64,000 nucleotides of DNA from Sciurus carolinensis (taxonomy: Eukaryota > Chordata > Mammalia > Rodentia > Sciuridae). Location of the stretch: positions 18,529,515-18,593,514 of the forward strand of contig NC_062218.1 of assembly GCF_902686445.1 (NCBI RefSeq), in the 5' to 3' direction. Both the position numbers and the translations under genes were made by a program. The notes below the pieces were generated by a model. It was not told where the DNA came from, ran no database searches, and saw only the letters and a list, made by a program, of their open reading frames with translations. Below, piece after piece: positions 45,288 to 57,867 of the stretch; the first letter of the stretch is position 1; every line of letters starts with the position of its first letter.

Positions 45288-48200
45288 TCTTACAGTAAAT
45301 TATTTCATGTTGTTTCTATTTCCTCCCTAGTGGCCATAAATATGGCACAATATGCATTTAACTATTCAAACAGATATTTGTGTGTATATATTCCTGCTTG
45401 TGTGAATATGTTATAATTTGGAAAACTTACTTGTTTATTTCTTCACTGTTTATTTTCTAAATTATTTATCTATAGTTAACTACGGTGTCAATTAAGTATT
45501 TCTTACCTAAAATATATTAGCTGGACTTAATATGCCATTTTTTTCTTTATTCATATAACACAGTTAAACATTATAAAATTTAAGACACAGAAATGCTAAT
45601 TTCTATTGCTTCCATTTTCTAAATGTGCAAAATCACATGAAAACAAACAAAAAATAAGATTATTTGCAAGTATCTATCAGCCCCCAGCAATTGATAAAGT
45701 AGTAAACAAACAGAAAATAGATGGGCATTATGACACAACTTACCATAAATTCCCAGGAAACAAATGCAGTAGAACCTAGTTTTGCATTCACATGAATCTA
45801 CAACTGCTAAAGGCAAAGTTACCCTGACAATAGCAAGGATAGATTTAGAAAAAGGGAATAAGGTTTGTCAAAATGTTTTTCTATGAATGATAGGGAAAAA
45901 ATCAAGTCATCCATTTTACTTGCCTGAAAATATCACTATGTCTACTGTCACAGAAGACCATAAACCTTAGGAAAGGAGACTACACGCAAATAAAGAGAAC
46001 TATTTGAATAAAAGAATGGCACATTGTTAATTTTTTATTTTCATTGTTATTGCTCATGTGGTACTTCCCCATGCAGGATGTATTAACTCTTTAAAACTCT
46101 AGGGGAGCATTTAATATACTGAAGAACTTAATTTAATAGGACCCTGGTAACCTGAAAAGCAGCTTACACTGTGGGAGAATCTGGCTTATTAAGTTCAGTG
46201 ATGCAGCACCCAAAGGTATTGAATTTTAAATGGATTCAAAAACCTACTAAATCATCCTCGCTGTCAAGTGAAATATAATTTGTGAAAAATTTATTACCCA
46301 TGATTATCATGTATTAAACATAAGGTTTAATATCTAAGCAAATGTTATACTCCTAGTTGGATAAACAGTCTAGATTGCAAGGAGTCATTAATGCAATTTG
46401 ATATCAAGCAAAGTTTATATTTCTAATGAACATGGTTTTATTCTTTGATAGCTAGCTCATTCCATTTCTTGTCATTCAGAGTACTAACTCCATCTGTAAT
46501 CATGTCACATATATCCTGTGCTTTCATTTCTAAATCCACTTATTCATCTCTTTTAGAATGCCCATATATCTCCTTGACTAGATTCCATGTTCTCAGTGCA
46601 TTTTGGAGGTGAAGAAAGGTAACATACACTCTGCATAAAGGGTCTGTGGCCACAAAATACACCTGGGTGTCTCTAAAATCAGCCTTATGATTCATGGCTG
46701 CCTTTCATTGATGGAGTACAACTCAGTGAAACATTCTTGTTTTTAACTTTTGTCCGGACCAGATGGGCTTTCCCATACACAAAAAAAGATATTATCTATA
46801 GCTTTGTTCATTTTTGTGCATGGCAAAAAATCAAAATTCACACAAACATACCTTATAATTGTAGCCTTATCATCAGCTATACACCTGATAGTAATTATCA
46901 AGCATTTTTTCTATTGAAATCTGTGATTATTGATACAAAAGTAGATAAACATTTATTTTGCAGTAGTTTATATGACCATTTAATTTGTATGTTGGGCTTC
47001 TGCAATTCAAATATCAGAAATGCATGTCATATTTCCAATACTAAATGATAAAATGCCTGGAAAACTTTTCATTTTATCTCCAACTTATAATTATGAACAA
47101 TCTCCATGTGATTATTTAAAAATTTTAAAATGTTTCCAACAATTTCTTAAATGTTTGACTCTATTTGTAAAATTTATTATGAGACAAGTATCAAACGGGG
47201 AAAATAATCAACTCTCATCAGTTTATAAATGATAAATAAATTCACATCATGCATTTTTATGATAAATCACACAAATTACAGTAAATATATGAGCAATTAC
47301 ATGTTTTAAAAAGTAAATATAATTTCTAAAAAATTTATTTTCATTCTGTTCTTTATTTTAAAACTAAATTAATATTGCATTTATTCATCCATTTATAACA
47401 ACATTCAGTATGTAATATAAGTTCTTCTGTGTGTACCAGGAACAGGATATGAAAGAAAATAAATTAAAGATTAATATTTTGGATAGAGTAACTGAAATAA
47501 TGTTGCATCCATTCACTGATATAAGAAGAAAAAAAGAGATCATGGAATAAGTTTAAGACAAAAGTGGATAAATGGAAATATCAATATGCAGTTGGGTGTA
47601 TAAAAAGGAGTGTATGTGAGAATGATTTAATTATTAATTCATTGATCACAAAATAACAATTTCACATTAAACTCAGTTCTTGGGATGATTTCAGGTTACA
47701 ATTTTATTTTCTTTGATAAACCTAGCAAAAAAGAGAAGATTATTCCTTGCTTCCATACCATATAACCTCTAAGCCTACTTTTTATCATCTATATTCAATG
47801 TAAGACAAAAGCAGCTCACAATGGTTTATGGGGAAAAAAAAAAAAACACATTTTGCCACCAATGGGGTTAGGGGGCTTATATGAGTGCATGTGGAGTCTA
47901 GATGAACAAAGTAGGCAATAATGATGGTGTATGAACAGGAAAGCCTATGTTTAGGGATGATTCAGCTGATTTTGCCACTCAAAATCAATTTTGATTTCCC
48001 TGGTTTCATTTATCTCTGGTCAACAGGAATCTAAAGACATTGCATTAAATTTTCAGAAATCATTCACAAGTTTTAATTCTGCATCATTCTTAGTATGGTA
48101 TAATCTTATGCCATCCCACTCAAGAGGTGAATTTTTCCTAACTCCATGTCACAATGCCTGTCATTGCTAAATATATGAATTAAACTTTATTTAAAGGTAA

Positions 48201-50970
48201 GCATGTGTTGTGAAAAAAATATATTATGTTGAGGTGTCAGTAATATCTGCAGTTTCAGGCTTCCACTGGGATCATGGGATGTATTCCTTGCAGATAGTGT
48301 ATATGAAAGAATCAAAGCCTCTCAAATATTTAGTATATGGCTCCAAATTTGTGTTATCCAGTAGCCCACTTAGTCAAATTAAATGTTTATTTTCAATATT
48401 GAATAAAATCAAAGTTGAAAAATGGATGGAAGAAAATTGCACATAGAACTAAGCAGACATATTGCTGGTGATTTTTTATAAAAATCACAAGGCTACAACT
48501 CAATAAGAATTTATTAAATCTTTGATTACTCATCCAGTATGTAAAACAATATCCACCAAAAATCATGGTTACTTCTGTATACCAGGGGTCTTTATTTTTG
48601 TATTTAGGAAGAATGTATTTTCCAAATAGTGTCTGAAGAAATCCTGCTAAGAAGGGGCAAGATGCATAACTATCCCATTTTTACATAATCAATATCACTG
48701 TTCAGAACTGCATCATTATGGAACCATACTGTCTGGCAGACTTCAGGATCTCAAACTACTTCAATTATGTAGAAAAATGATCACTACTTATAATTTAACA
48801 TCTAAATGGTAAGTGTAACTTTCTATTTCAAAATAATTGAGACTTCCACTAAATACTTATTGCTGTAACATAATGCAGATAACACTTAAATTCATCAGTC
48901 TAGCACAACTGCTAGGGGTTTGTTGCTCTTTCACATCCTCACCTTCACAATAAAGGTAAACATAATGGCAATGGAAAAGACCCCAAGAAATGGAAAGCTA
49001 TCAATGACCTCTTTCAGCAATTCCATGTGTTACTTTCATGTGCAATTACTACTTATATTTAAAACTACATTTACTGTATCTAAACATTATTTTACTGGCA
49101 ATCTTCATAACCACACTTAATAATTCAAGCAACTTTGAAAGCCAGACACAAAGAAACTGCTGTGTGTATGTTGGTTCCTTGTTTTCTTTTGCATCAATAG
49201 ATATTTCTAACTGATATTTCTCTCTTGGCATAGGTTCAAATAAATGGAGTAAACTACACCAAAAACTCCACTTGAAATAATGTTATTATACTATAAAAAT
49301 CAACACTAAGTTATCCTTCTAGTTTATGTTCTTACATAATGCATGCTATTTATTTTAGAGTTCATAACCACTTTCTACAGCAAATATTAAAAAGAACTAA
49401 ATTTAATATAATAATATTCTGATGTGATCATTTCACAAACATTAGTGATATATGGTATATTTTTCATTAGATTTTTATACTGCATATTTAAAATTACAAT
49501 TTGCCTAGTTAAGAACAATGGATTAGGTGTCATGAACAACCATCTGAAATCCAGGAGAACTTTAATAACAAGGAGCCATTTGTTTGGTAATAACAATCCA
49601 TTCAGTTCATCTGTTTAGCATATAAATTAAAGAACATGGATCAAACTGATTACTATAAATTGATTGGTTCTCTGAGTGCTAATACTACTATGTTAGGCTA
49701 ACACTGGCATCTGTTATAAACAATATCTTATCATGAAATTCATGTATTCATTCAAAATCATTTTGTCAAGTTCACATATAAATATATATTTAGTTTATAA
49801 ATTTTCTGCAATAACATTTATCATATTATTAAAAGGAAAAAAGCAGAAGTGAAATGTCTTCTAAGATAGTCATATAAAGATATCCATTAAATGCTAATCT
49901 ATACTTACACTTGGTTTTAATTTAATTAAAAACATTTTTGAATGTATGTTCTTAATACAAATCTTAAATTCTTAAGAAGTAGAACTTTAGTTAACCACAT
50001 AAATAAAAATTTTATGAAATACATGATCAGGTTGTTAATATTTTGCCAATTAATCTATTATATTTTATAGTTTTAGTTTTAAATATTTTCATCAAATAGG
50101 TATTAAGGAAAATCTATTTTATATTGAATGCATTATAAACTATAGGTGACAATTGTCTATACCACTGTGATCTAAATTTTGATTAAAAACTTAGGGATTA
50201 TCAAAGATTTTCACAAACTCTCATTATGTTGAATGTGTAGGTAATTTGCAAATAATCGTTTTAAAAGCATAACTTCTAAAATCTCTCCTCTTTGTTCAGT
50301 CCTTCTGATTCTTGACTATCCTCCTTAAGAAGATCATTCCTATTCTGCCACAATTCATGATTCATTGCTGAAATAATAGTACATTTCTACCTTCTTAAAA
50401 AGTTTCATAAGGATTATAATTTTATTTACAGGAAATAAAAAAACAGTGCAGTCCTTATTTGGCATGACATTTTGAGTTACACAAGTCAGCTAAATAGACT
50501 GATAAAGATCCTGAACTGCAATGGGTTACACTGATTATCTGCAAGTTGTATTTTAAGATTGCTAAATATTAACATAGTAGAAGTCTAAAGAGTTCATATG
50601 AATGCAGCATTTGCACATTTTATAAATAGTTAAAGAATATTTTACTTGTGTAAGTCTTCCCACTTGGTGCAGGGAATACCAAAATATTAAAAGACAAAAC
50701 TTCAAAGAATACTGATTCTAGCTTTGGAGTCAAAAGTAAGTAAATAATATTATGACATAAAACTGCAATAATAGAAGAAGCACAAAGCATAGAGAGGAAT
50801 TTGAAAATTCTTTCAATTAAGGTGAAAAAATACAAATAATATAGCACTTATGTATAAATAATAAAAATCATTATACAGACAATATAATACTTAAAGATAA
50901 GTATAATCTTATTTATTGATTCATGGGTATCAGGTCTAAGTGACAGCTCACTTTGCAGCCCAAATTCTGA
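45288..50970. other. About 5.7 kb of repeat-poor, AT-rich DNA without genes
   Basis: It is the longest stretch in the window without a clear transposon. Small frames (46737-47048, 47020-47232, 48210-48446, 49387-49618 and others) are Ile/Asn/Phe-rich and have no domain. 46130-46250 is more balanced and non-repetitive and could be conserved non-coding DNA. Confidence 0.5.
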
Positions 50971-50971
50971 T

Positions 50972-50988
50972 AAAAAAAAAAAAAAAAA
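50972..50988 (+). repeat. Poly(A) tract
   Basis: Seventeen A without an attached recognisable retroposon. Confidence 0.85.
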
Positions 50989-51234
50989 GATAATGTTCAA
51001 CTCATTATCAGTCTGACTAGAGAAGAATCAGGAAAGCATCTTGTGAATTGAATTTGCTGTGGATGGATGGAGCATTGAATTGTTGTGGGAGCTTGAAGGC
51101 ATATGCCTCTGTGGAACTGCAAAAAACCCCACATCATGAAGGTTTCTTATGACCCCTTATGGAGTAGTAACTGTTCAGCAAGTGCAGTTTTCCACCATCT
51201 ATTCAGTGGATAACTATGGAATAGCCAATACATG

Positions 51235-51607
51235 CTTGTCTTAGCTTACACTGCTATAACATAAGAGCAAAATTTAGGTGGCTTAAATAGCACACACCTA
51301 CATCATGTAACTTGGGAGACTAGAACATCCAAGGTGAAGGTGCTGGTAGGTATGGACTCTGGTGAAGAGCTTCATTCCAGTCAATAGGTGGTACCTTCTC
51401 TTTAAGAACTTACATGGTGGAAAAGAAAAGGAAACTGTCTTAGAATTTTTATAAGAACAATAATCTCATCCATGAGGGATCTATCCTTATGTCCTTATCT
51501 AATGCTAATTACATCCCGAATACCCCTGCCTCCCAATAAAATCACATTGAGAGTCAATGTTTCAGAATGATAATGTTCAGTGGATGTTAGCATTCATTCT
51601 ACAATAC
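51235..51607 (-). mobile_element. MaLR (MST/MLT1-like) LTR, antisense
   Basis: On the plus strand 'CTTGTCTTAGCTTACACTGCTATAACATAAGAG', 'GGGAGACTAGAACATCCAAGGTGAAGGTGCTGG', 'GGTGAAGAGCTTC', 'TTATAAGAACAATAATCTCATCCATGAGGG' and 'CAATAAAATCACATTGAGAGTCAATGTTTCAG' are the reversed MST/MLT1 LTR blocks. It is diverged and non-coding. Confidence 0.82.
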
Positions 51608-52215
51608 CTCTCTTTTAGGTTTATACCAGAAACAGAAAATAAACCAGCAACAGAAAATAGACAAGGATCTAAATTCTCATCAAGGTTACATGTTTAAGAA
51701 AACTAAGAAATCATGTGTGCTTTGAAAAAGAAGAGAAAATAGAGAGTGGAGTAAGGAGATAAGGAGTATGAGAATAAGATGGCAATATAGAATACATAGA
51801 AGTCTGGTTATATTTACAAGGTAAGGTTAGAACAAAGACTTGATGGAGGTAAAAGACCTTGACAAGTTGAAATTCCACATTCCAGACAGAGGGAAGAGCT
51901 AAGAGACCAGTGTGAGTCAAGTGAACACCAGAGAATGTCAAAAGGTAGCAGTTTATTCAAATATTTAGCTTGGGCACTACATGAGGGTTAAATTTATAGG
52001 TACATGCACCCTTACCTAATTTTTGTGTGTTCTATGTTCAGAAAGAAACATGATTATTTTCCACAAGCAAAAGACTATGCATATAAAGACAATGTTTTGA
52101 AGACTTGTTTATTATGCATTTGCTAACAAATTCAAACTCCACTTTTCTATTGTATATTTAGAATAGATCTTTTCAAGAAAATCACTTCAAACAATTGTTT
52201 TAAGAACATCTATCT
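51608..52215. other. Unassigned sequence
   Basis: The minus frame 51711-51941 has no domain. Confidence 0.45.
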
Positions 52216-52400
52216 TAATTTGGCATGGTGGCACATGACTGTATTTCCAGCTATTGTAGGGGCTGAGGCAGGAGGATGGCAAGCTCAAGGCGAGCTTGGG
52301 CAACTTAGTGGGACCCTATCTGAAAATTAAATAAAAAGGGCTAGGTGTGTGATTCAGTGGTAGAGGGCTTCTAGGTTCAATCCTCAGTACTGAGGGAAAA
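52216..52400 (+). repeat. Dimeric Alu-ID type SINE
   Basis: It has 'TTGGCATGGTGGCACATGACTGTATTTCCAG', 'GGGGCTGAGGCAGGAGGATGGC', then 'GGGCTAGGTGTGTGATTCAGTGGTAGAGGG' and 'GGTTCAATCCTCAGTAC', ending in an A-rich tail. Confidence 0.92.
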
Positions 52401-52902
52401 AAATACCTGTGCTTACCATACATTTAGTGTAATCACATACAAGGAGTAGGTCAACCTAGACAACTCTACCATACTAGTCTATCAAATACACAGAACTAAT
52501 TACATCTACCAAAAACGCTGATATTGATTTGAATTTTGCACAGGAGAACGTAGAAGTAGTGGATTCAATTAGTAAAATTCTCAAAAACAATGTTCATATG
52601 GAGAAAAGGCATTATAGTGATCAGAAATTCCCTGCCACACTATGCAGTGGCAGTCAGCAAATGAGTGCCTATTTCTAATTGAGAAAAAGTCATGAAAAAT
52701 AGTTACCTGTTTCCAGCCCAATTATAATCCAGGGAATCTCTCTATTGGCACAGGTAGAAACACTTCCCTCTGATTGTTTATGGATTCATGACATTATTTA
52801 ACAGTAACAGGGTACAGTAGAATAAGTTGTGTCCAAACTTAAAAATATAGATTTACATACAGTCTTTAATATGAATCCAGATGTCTTTACACTATCAATT
52901 TT
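52401..52902. other. Unassigned sequence
   Basis: No gene or repeat is recognised. Confidence 0.45.
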
Positions 52903-53234
52903 TGTGGGGGTCTCTCAGCCAGGTCCAACGTGGATGAGAAAAGAGTTAACTGCCAGAGCACGATGTTGGCTGTAAATCAATCAATTACCCATAAACTTAT
53001 CTAATCAATAAACACAAGAGCCAATGAGAGGAGGAGGCATGATGAGTCTGGATCTACCAACTCTGACCTCTAAGAACATGGAGTAGACCAAATCTCTTTT
53101 TATAGTCACATAGGTAAAGGGACCCGAAACAGGAGGGGCCTCTTCTGTGATGAACAGGATAGGGTGGAGTTAGGCCTCTGTGTCATGAGACTCGACCTCA
53201 TCTAATTCTGATAGATAAGGATGACGTCCCACAC
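52903..53234. mobile_element. Possible solo retroviral LTR of unidentified family
   Basis: The edges TGTGGGGGTC and GACGTCCCACA form a TG...CA pair with inverted ends. The interior is non-coding and GC-richer than the flanks. A TATA-like TATAAAAAG lies on the minus strand (about 53097-53105) and AATAAA on the plus strand (about 53007), so the orientation is unsettled. I do not see a clean target-site duplication. Confidence 0.4.
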
Positions 53235-54279
53235 ATTTTATTGCAGTCTAGATGAAAAGTGCTTAGAGGGCAATCATTGGACACATTCAATTTCAAGTAA
53301 TGTAACTGTTGTTTAATCTGCAGAGTTTCATTGTGCTCATTCATGTGGAAAAGGAAATGCACATTTGATCAACTGAATTAGAAAAGGGCTTCAGTTGCTT
53401 CCTTAGATCTTATTCTCCTCTCCTGACCATACAAAGGAAGAACACTTTCTTATACATTGTGGTTGAGTGGGTTCATGTGACCAACTCACACAAATTACTT
53501 GTCTCTTGTGGTTCACCTGAGAAGCAAAGTACTAAATTATAGTGGAATATGGACAAATTCTATTACAATATTATAGTAAAGGAAGAAAATTGTTGTTTTT
53601 TGTTTTTTTTTGAGACATATCTACAGAATCAAAATAGCATGGATCACTAAGGCAATACACGGGGCATAGTCATGCTGGAGAGATAACATAAAAGTTTTGA
53701 GCATAAAATATTTTATTATGTGTTGCCACTGAGATTTGGGGGTAGTTTGTAAAAGAGCTCAAAGTAAGTATTAAAGTACAAGTCTTCATATATCTCTCGA
53801 AATAGTAACTATCTTTCACTTTCCTTCTAAAATCACATAACCATAAATAATCTTATACCACAGAAATCTGAAAAAATAACAACCACATGTTAACATATCA
53901 TCACATACATGCACATGCATACACACACAGGAATTACACAGAGGGATATACAAACAAAGAGGGATTTTTGAAAGCTGATGCTTAGCAGAGACAAGAGGGC
54001 AATTTTTAGTCAATAAGAACTTGATACGTTCTTGTAAGAAAGATTTTAATGCCATCGTTTAAGGCTTATATTTTAATGTTTTTGATAGAAAGACATATTT
54101 CTTTGCAAATATCATATTAACATTTGTGTAGTCCAATGTTAAGATCTTTGAAGGGATGCAAATACCAAATAGATCAAGAGTTGTATTACTTTGCTTGAGA
54201 TGCCCTAATAGAACACCCGGAGTGGTGGAAACAGCGTAAGTTTATTTACTGATGGTTCCCAAGGCCAAAAATCTAAATA
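53235..54279. other. Unassigned sequence
   Basis: The 54190-54270 piece ('GAGATGCCCTAATAGAACACCCGG', 'AGTTTATTTACTGATGG') may be a scrap of an antisense LTR end. The minus frame 53816-54055 has no domain. Confidence 0.4.
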
Positions 54280-54605
54280 ATAAATAAAAGGGAAACCAAG
54301 AGAATAAAGGAAGTAGATCAGAAGTACTGAGGAACAAAATCCACCAAATTATACTACATGCATTACGAATATACTACAATGAATACAACTTTTATGTATA
54401 ATTATAAGGCACTAATTAAAATAATAATATTTAAAATAAAAGAAGAATTAGTAGAGTAAAGCAAGCAATCAAGGACAGGGAAGAAGGGAGAAAAAGGGAA
54501 GTAATGAGAAATGAAAATAATAAAATTATACTATGTGCATGTATAAATAAGGCATAAGGATTCCTGCTGTTATGTATAATTACAATGATCCAAAATAAAA
54601 TAAAC
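54280..54605 (+). mobile_element. L1 3' UTR fragment, sense (squirrel-type)
   Basis: The purine-rich 'GGACAGGGAAGAAGGGAGAAAAAGGGAAGTAATGAG' is followed by 'AAATTATACTATGTGCATGTATAAATAAGG' and 'CCTGCTGTTATGTATAATTACAATGATCC'. It mirrors the antisense copy at 24017-24290. A short poly(A)-like end is at 54590-54600. 5'-truncated, non-coding. Confidence 0.7.
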
Positions 54606-56344
54606 TAAGGAAGAAATTATTTTGTATATACCCTCTAAGATTTTGATTCTAATGTGCACCTTATAAATGTCCCATTATATCAATGATAAAAACAATCATC
54701 CCTGAGATGAGAAGGGAGTAGATTTTCACCCTATTAGCCTAATTAGTGGATTCAAATTCTAAAAAAGTGAGGGACAATTACACCTGGACTATTGGAATTT
54801 TACAATCAAAGATAAAGTCAGTGTGATATTATCATGATACATTGAATAAACTGCATTTGGGGAAATACTGTGCACTTTATAGCTATGTTTTAAGTGAAGA
54901 ATCAGAACTTTGTGGTCTTAGATGAGCTCAATAAATTAGGAAGTCTGGTCTCTAACAACTTCTCAAATTGGAAATGTATACTGAACTACATTTTCACTGA
55001 ACTTTCCTATTTTCATTTTGATTGTTTCTTTTCAACTAGGTTCCCATGTCTGCATTCATTAGTACAAGTCCTGCAAGGTAGCTATGCGGATAGAGTGCAG
55101 GTCATGCGTAGTCACGTCCTTCAGTGACCACAGCAGCTCTCCTTTCCAGAAACCAGCAAACATTAACTATTTTCTTAGATAACTGGGAACTAACCCTGGG
55201 AAGAATAACTCAGAGGAATATGGTACTTTATTAACCAAGAGGAGAAAAATGTTATTCAGCAAATGGTAGCTGTTCCCTCAAATGTTGGAAATATGCCAAG
55301 ACTGGTCTGTGCATTAAAGTAAGACTAGGTTTTCTTGGAAATAAATCTTCCTATGGAGCTTTCAATTATACAGATTTTCAGGTACAAGCAAACTGTGTAG
55401 GTAAGAGAATGTCTGTGATAGAGAGCATTATCATTGCATAATCAGCAAACTGTATTAAAATACAGTTTGTTGCAGAAATGAATCAATCATTTGTACTTTA
55501 ACCCCAAGTCAGGTGGGTCAAGAAATCAGAAATTCTTGCAGTTGATATGGCTGCTGATGTTCTATGATACGTAGGAGGGAGGTAAGGCAGGTGATAAAAT
55601 TGGGAGGAATAGATACAATGCATTTCTAAAATAATTTAGTACACTATGTACCTGGAAGGAAAGGAGATTTTAGAAAGTAAGAGTAAGTGTTACCAATTGT
55701 ATTTGTTTCAATTTTCATCAAGATATTTAAATAATATTTTATTCTCCTTTGATTTATAGGCTGACAATTTTGTGAATGTAACTTCACAGTGATAAGGAGC
55801 TAAATGTATCCTCAGTCTGAATTTAAATTACATGGACTTCCTTTAAAAAATTATTTTTAATTTTAATAGAAGTTAAAAATATGTACTTTGGTTAATTGAG
55901 ATAATCAGAAAATTATCAACTTCAAACAGTAATTAGTACATCATCAAATTGTTTTTATTAAAATAGAATTAGTTTAGTCATGTGCTGACTTTGAGGGATT
56001 TTTGTTTTATGATGCCTACATTTACATATCTCATGTTGTTGACCTATTATTTACTAATTTTATCATTTTATTTTCATGAGAAATTATGAGTTTCTTTTTT
56101 TTTTTAATGCAATTGAAGCAATTACATGTCTTCTGATGACAAAGCAGGTTTTTGTATTATGAATCTTGGGAATCAGGTCCCTAACTTTTTTGCATTTTTC
56201 ACAATCAGAAAACCCAGTCAAATTAATGTTCAGGATCTCTAGTGCATACATCATCCTCCTTAATCAAAAGTATGATATCATACCAAAATCATGGATACAA
56301 TTTTCATTGTCACTACAAAAAACAGGTTAAAAAAATTCATTACA
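54606..56344. other. Unassigned sequence, no gene seen
   Basis: It contains an inverted repeat at 55446-55469. The plus frame 54894-55127 (77 codons) has no recognisable domain. Confidence 0.45.
55446..55469. repeat. Short inverted repeat, 11-bp arms
   Basis: CAAACTGTATT and its exact reverse complement are separated by AA. No sign that it is part of a larger element. Confidence 0.8.
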
Positions 56345-56520
56345 GCCAGGCATGGTGGCACATGCTTGTATTCTCAGCATCTCAAGAGCCTGAGGCAGAA
56401 AAATCGTGGGTTTGAAGCAGCGTCAGCAACTTAGTGAGGTTGTAAGCAAACTAGAGAAACCCAATCTCAAAATAAAAAAAATAGAAGGATGGGAATGTAG
56501 CTCAGTTATTAAGCACTGGC
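56345..56520 (+). repeat. Dimeric Alu-ID type SINE, 3'-damaged
   Basis: It has 'GCCAGGCATGGTGGCACATGCTTGTATTCTCAGCATC', 'GAGCCTGAGGCAGAAAAATCG' and 'GCGTCAGCAACTTAGTGAGG', then the ID half 'GATGGGAATGTAGCTCAGTTATTAAGCACTGG', which stops early. The frame 56406-56609 is a by-product. Confidence 0.9.
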
Positions 56521-57039
56521 ATGTTAAAATACATATACTGGAATTTTATGAAAATCTCATTCTTATCTATAGGCAGACACTACTACTTATACCTCCTAAA
56601 GGCAACTGACTGCAAAGTACATTTCAACTGAAGATTTTATACACTAATGATTATGTGTTTATTGTTAAAACTATAAACTCCATAAGGGCAGAATTTTGTC
56701 TCCACAGAGACTATTACAGTTGATTTATACAAATAAGAGGCTGGTAATATTTTGACAATTTAATAAGTTGGTCACAGCATTTTCTTATGCATCAGTAAAA
56801 ATTGCTGAATGAAAGTGCTAAATGCCAGTTTAAATTAAAACTGTATTCATAATCTTGGAATCCTGAATACATGGGACAATGAGAAACCCAAACAACCAAA
56901 ATCAGTTTTCCTCAAATGAACGAAAACTCAGGAATTCCCCAAGAAAGCACGAACTTATTAATTCAACTGAAGACTCTTTTAGGCAGAAATAATTTCAATT
57001 TAACATGTTCAGTAATGTTTTATTTAACTACCTCCAGTA
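56521..57039. other. Unassigned AT-rich sequence
   Basis: No gene or repeat is recognised. Confidence 0.5.
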
Positions 57040-57440
57040 GAGTTCACTTGATCAAAACCTGAAGTGTTTGAGATCCTCAGCAGTTTTATCTGCTGTGCTG
57101 CTGCCTCACAGGTCACACAGTGACCTTGCAGACCACAACCATATAGTTCTGTCGGTTGCCATAAACATCTCACTCGCAGTTGAAGAAGGTAATTAAAAGG
57201 AGTCTATGATGAGCATGCCGTGATTAGAGCAGAGGTCTGAGACGGCGCTGCTGAAGGATTTATGAATTAAATTTGCCTGCTGAGCTGCAGCAAAGGTGAC
57301 AGAATCTCCAGTTTACAACCATGTTTTTAATTTAGACATGTTATGCATGGCCAGAAACAACAACAGCCATTTCCTTTTTACATGGCTTATTACTTATAAA
57401 TCATGACAGCACTACAGCTGCTTTAATTTGAAGGGATGAA
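57040..57440. promoter_or_regulatory. Candidate conserved non-coding element / enhancer
   Basis: About 400 bp of non-repetitive, balanced sequence lie in an AT-rich desert. They are rich in factor-like sites: 'GCTGAGCTGCAGCAAAGGTGACAG', 'TTATGCATGG' (octamer-like), 'AACAACAGCC' (Sox-like), 'TTATTACTTATAAATCATGACAGC', 'CACTACAGCTGC' (E-box). There is no open frame of note. The texture is like ultraconserved-type enhancers in gene deserts. This is an inference without any alignment. Confidence 0.35.
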
Positions 57441-57460
57441 TAGATAACAGTACTCTTATC

Positions 57461-57867
57461 ATTTAGATGTGAGAAGCCCCCCAATAGCTTATGTGTGAGA
57501 CAATGATGGAGGTCTAGAGGTAAAATGATTGGATTATGAGAACCTAAATTGCACTGGTTGGGATTAACGGTATGCTAACTGTAGGATGTGGCTGGAAGAG
57601 GTAGGTCACTGTGGGCTGGCCTCCGGGGAGAATATTTTGTCCTTGTTGAGTGGAGCTCTCCTCTGATTTCTGATGTGATGTCCTCAACTGTTTTCCTCGA
57701 CCACACTCTTCTTCCACGATGTTCCGCCTTCCTTCAAACCCCAAGAAATGGAACCGGCCTTCTGTGGAATGAGACCTCTAAAACTGTAAGCCCTCAGATC
57801 CACTTTTCCTCCTCCAAATATTCTTGTCAGTTCTTTGGTCACAGCAGAAAAAAGTTGACTAAAATAA
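57461..57867 (+). mobile_element. MaLR LTR, 5'-truncated
   Basis: It has 'GAGGTAAAATGATTGGATTATGAG', 'GTGGCTGGAAGAGGTAGGTCACTG', 'CCACACTCTTCTTCCACGATGTTCCGCC', 'GAACCGGCCTTCTGTGGAATGAGACCTCTAAAACTGTAAGCC' and 'CAGTTCTTTGGTCACAGCAG', and ends GACTAAAATA. It is the same LTR group as the copy at 10863. The three frames over it (57544-57992) are not genes. Confidence 0.85.

Noticed and set aside
47820..47850. A-run considered as a processed pseudogene tail
   Set aside because: No gene-like or SINE-like body precedes it.
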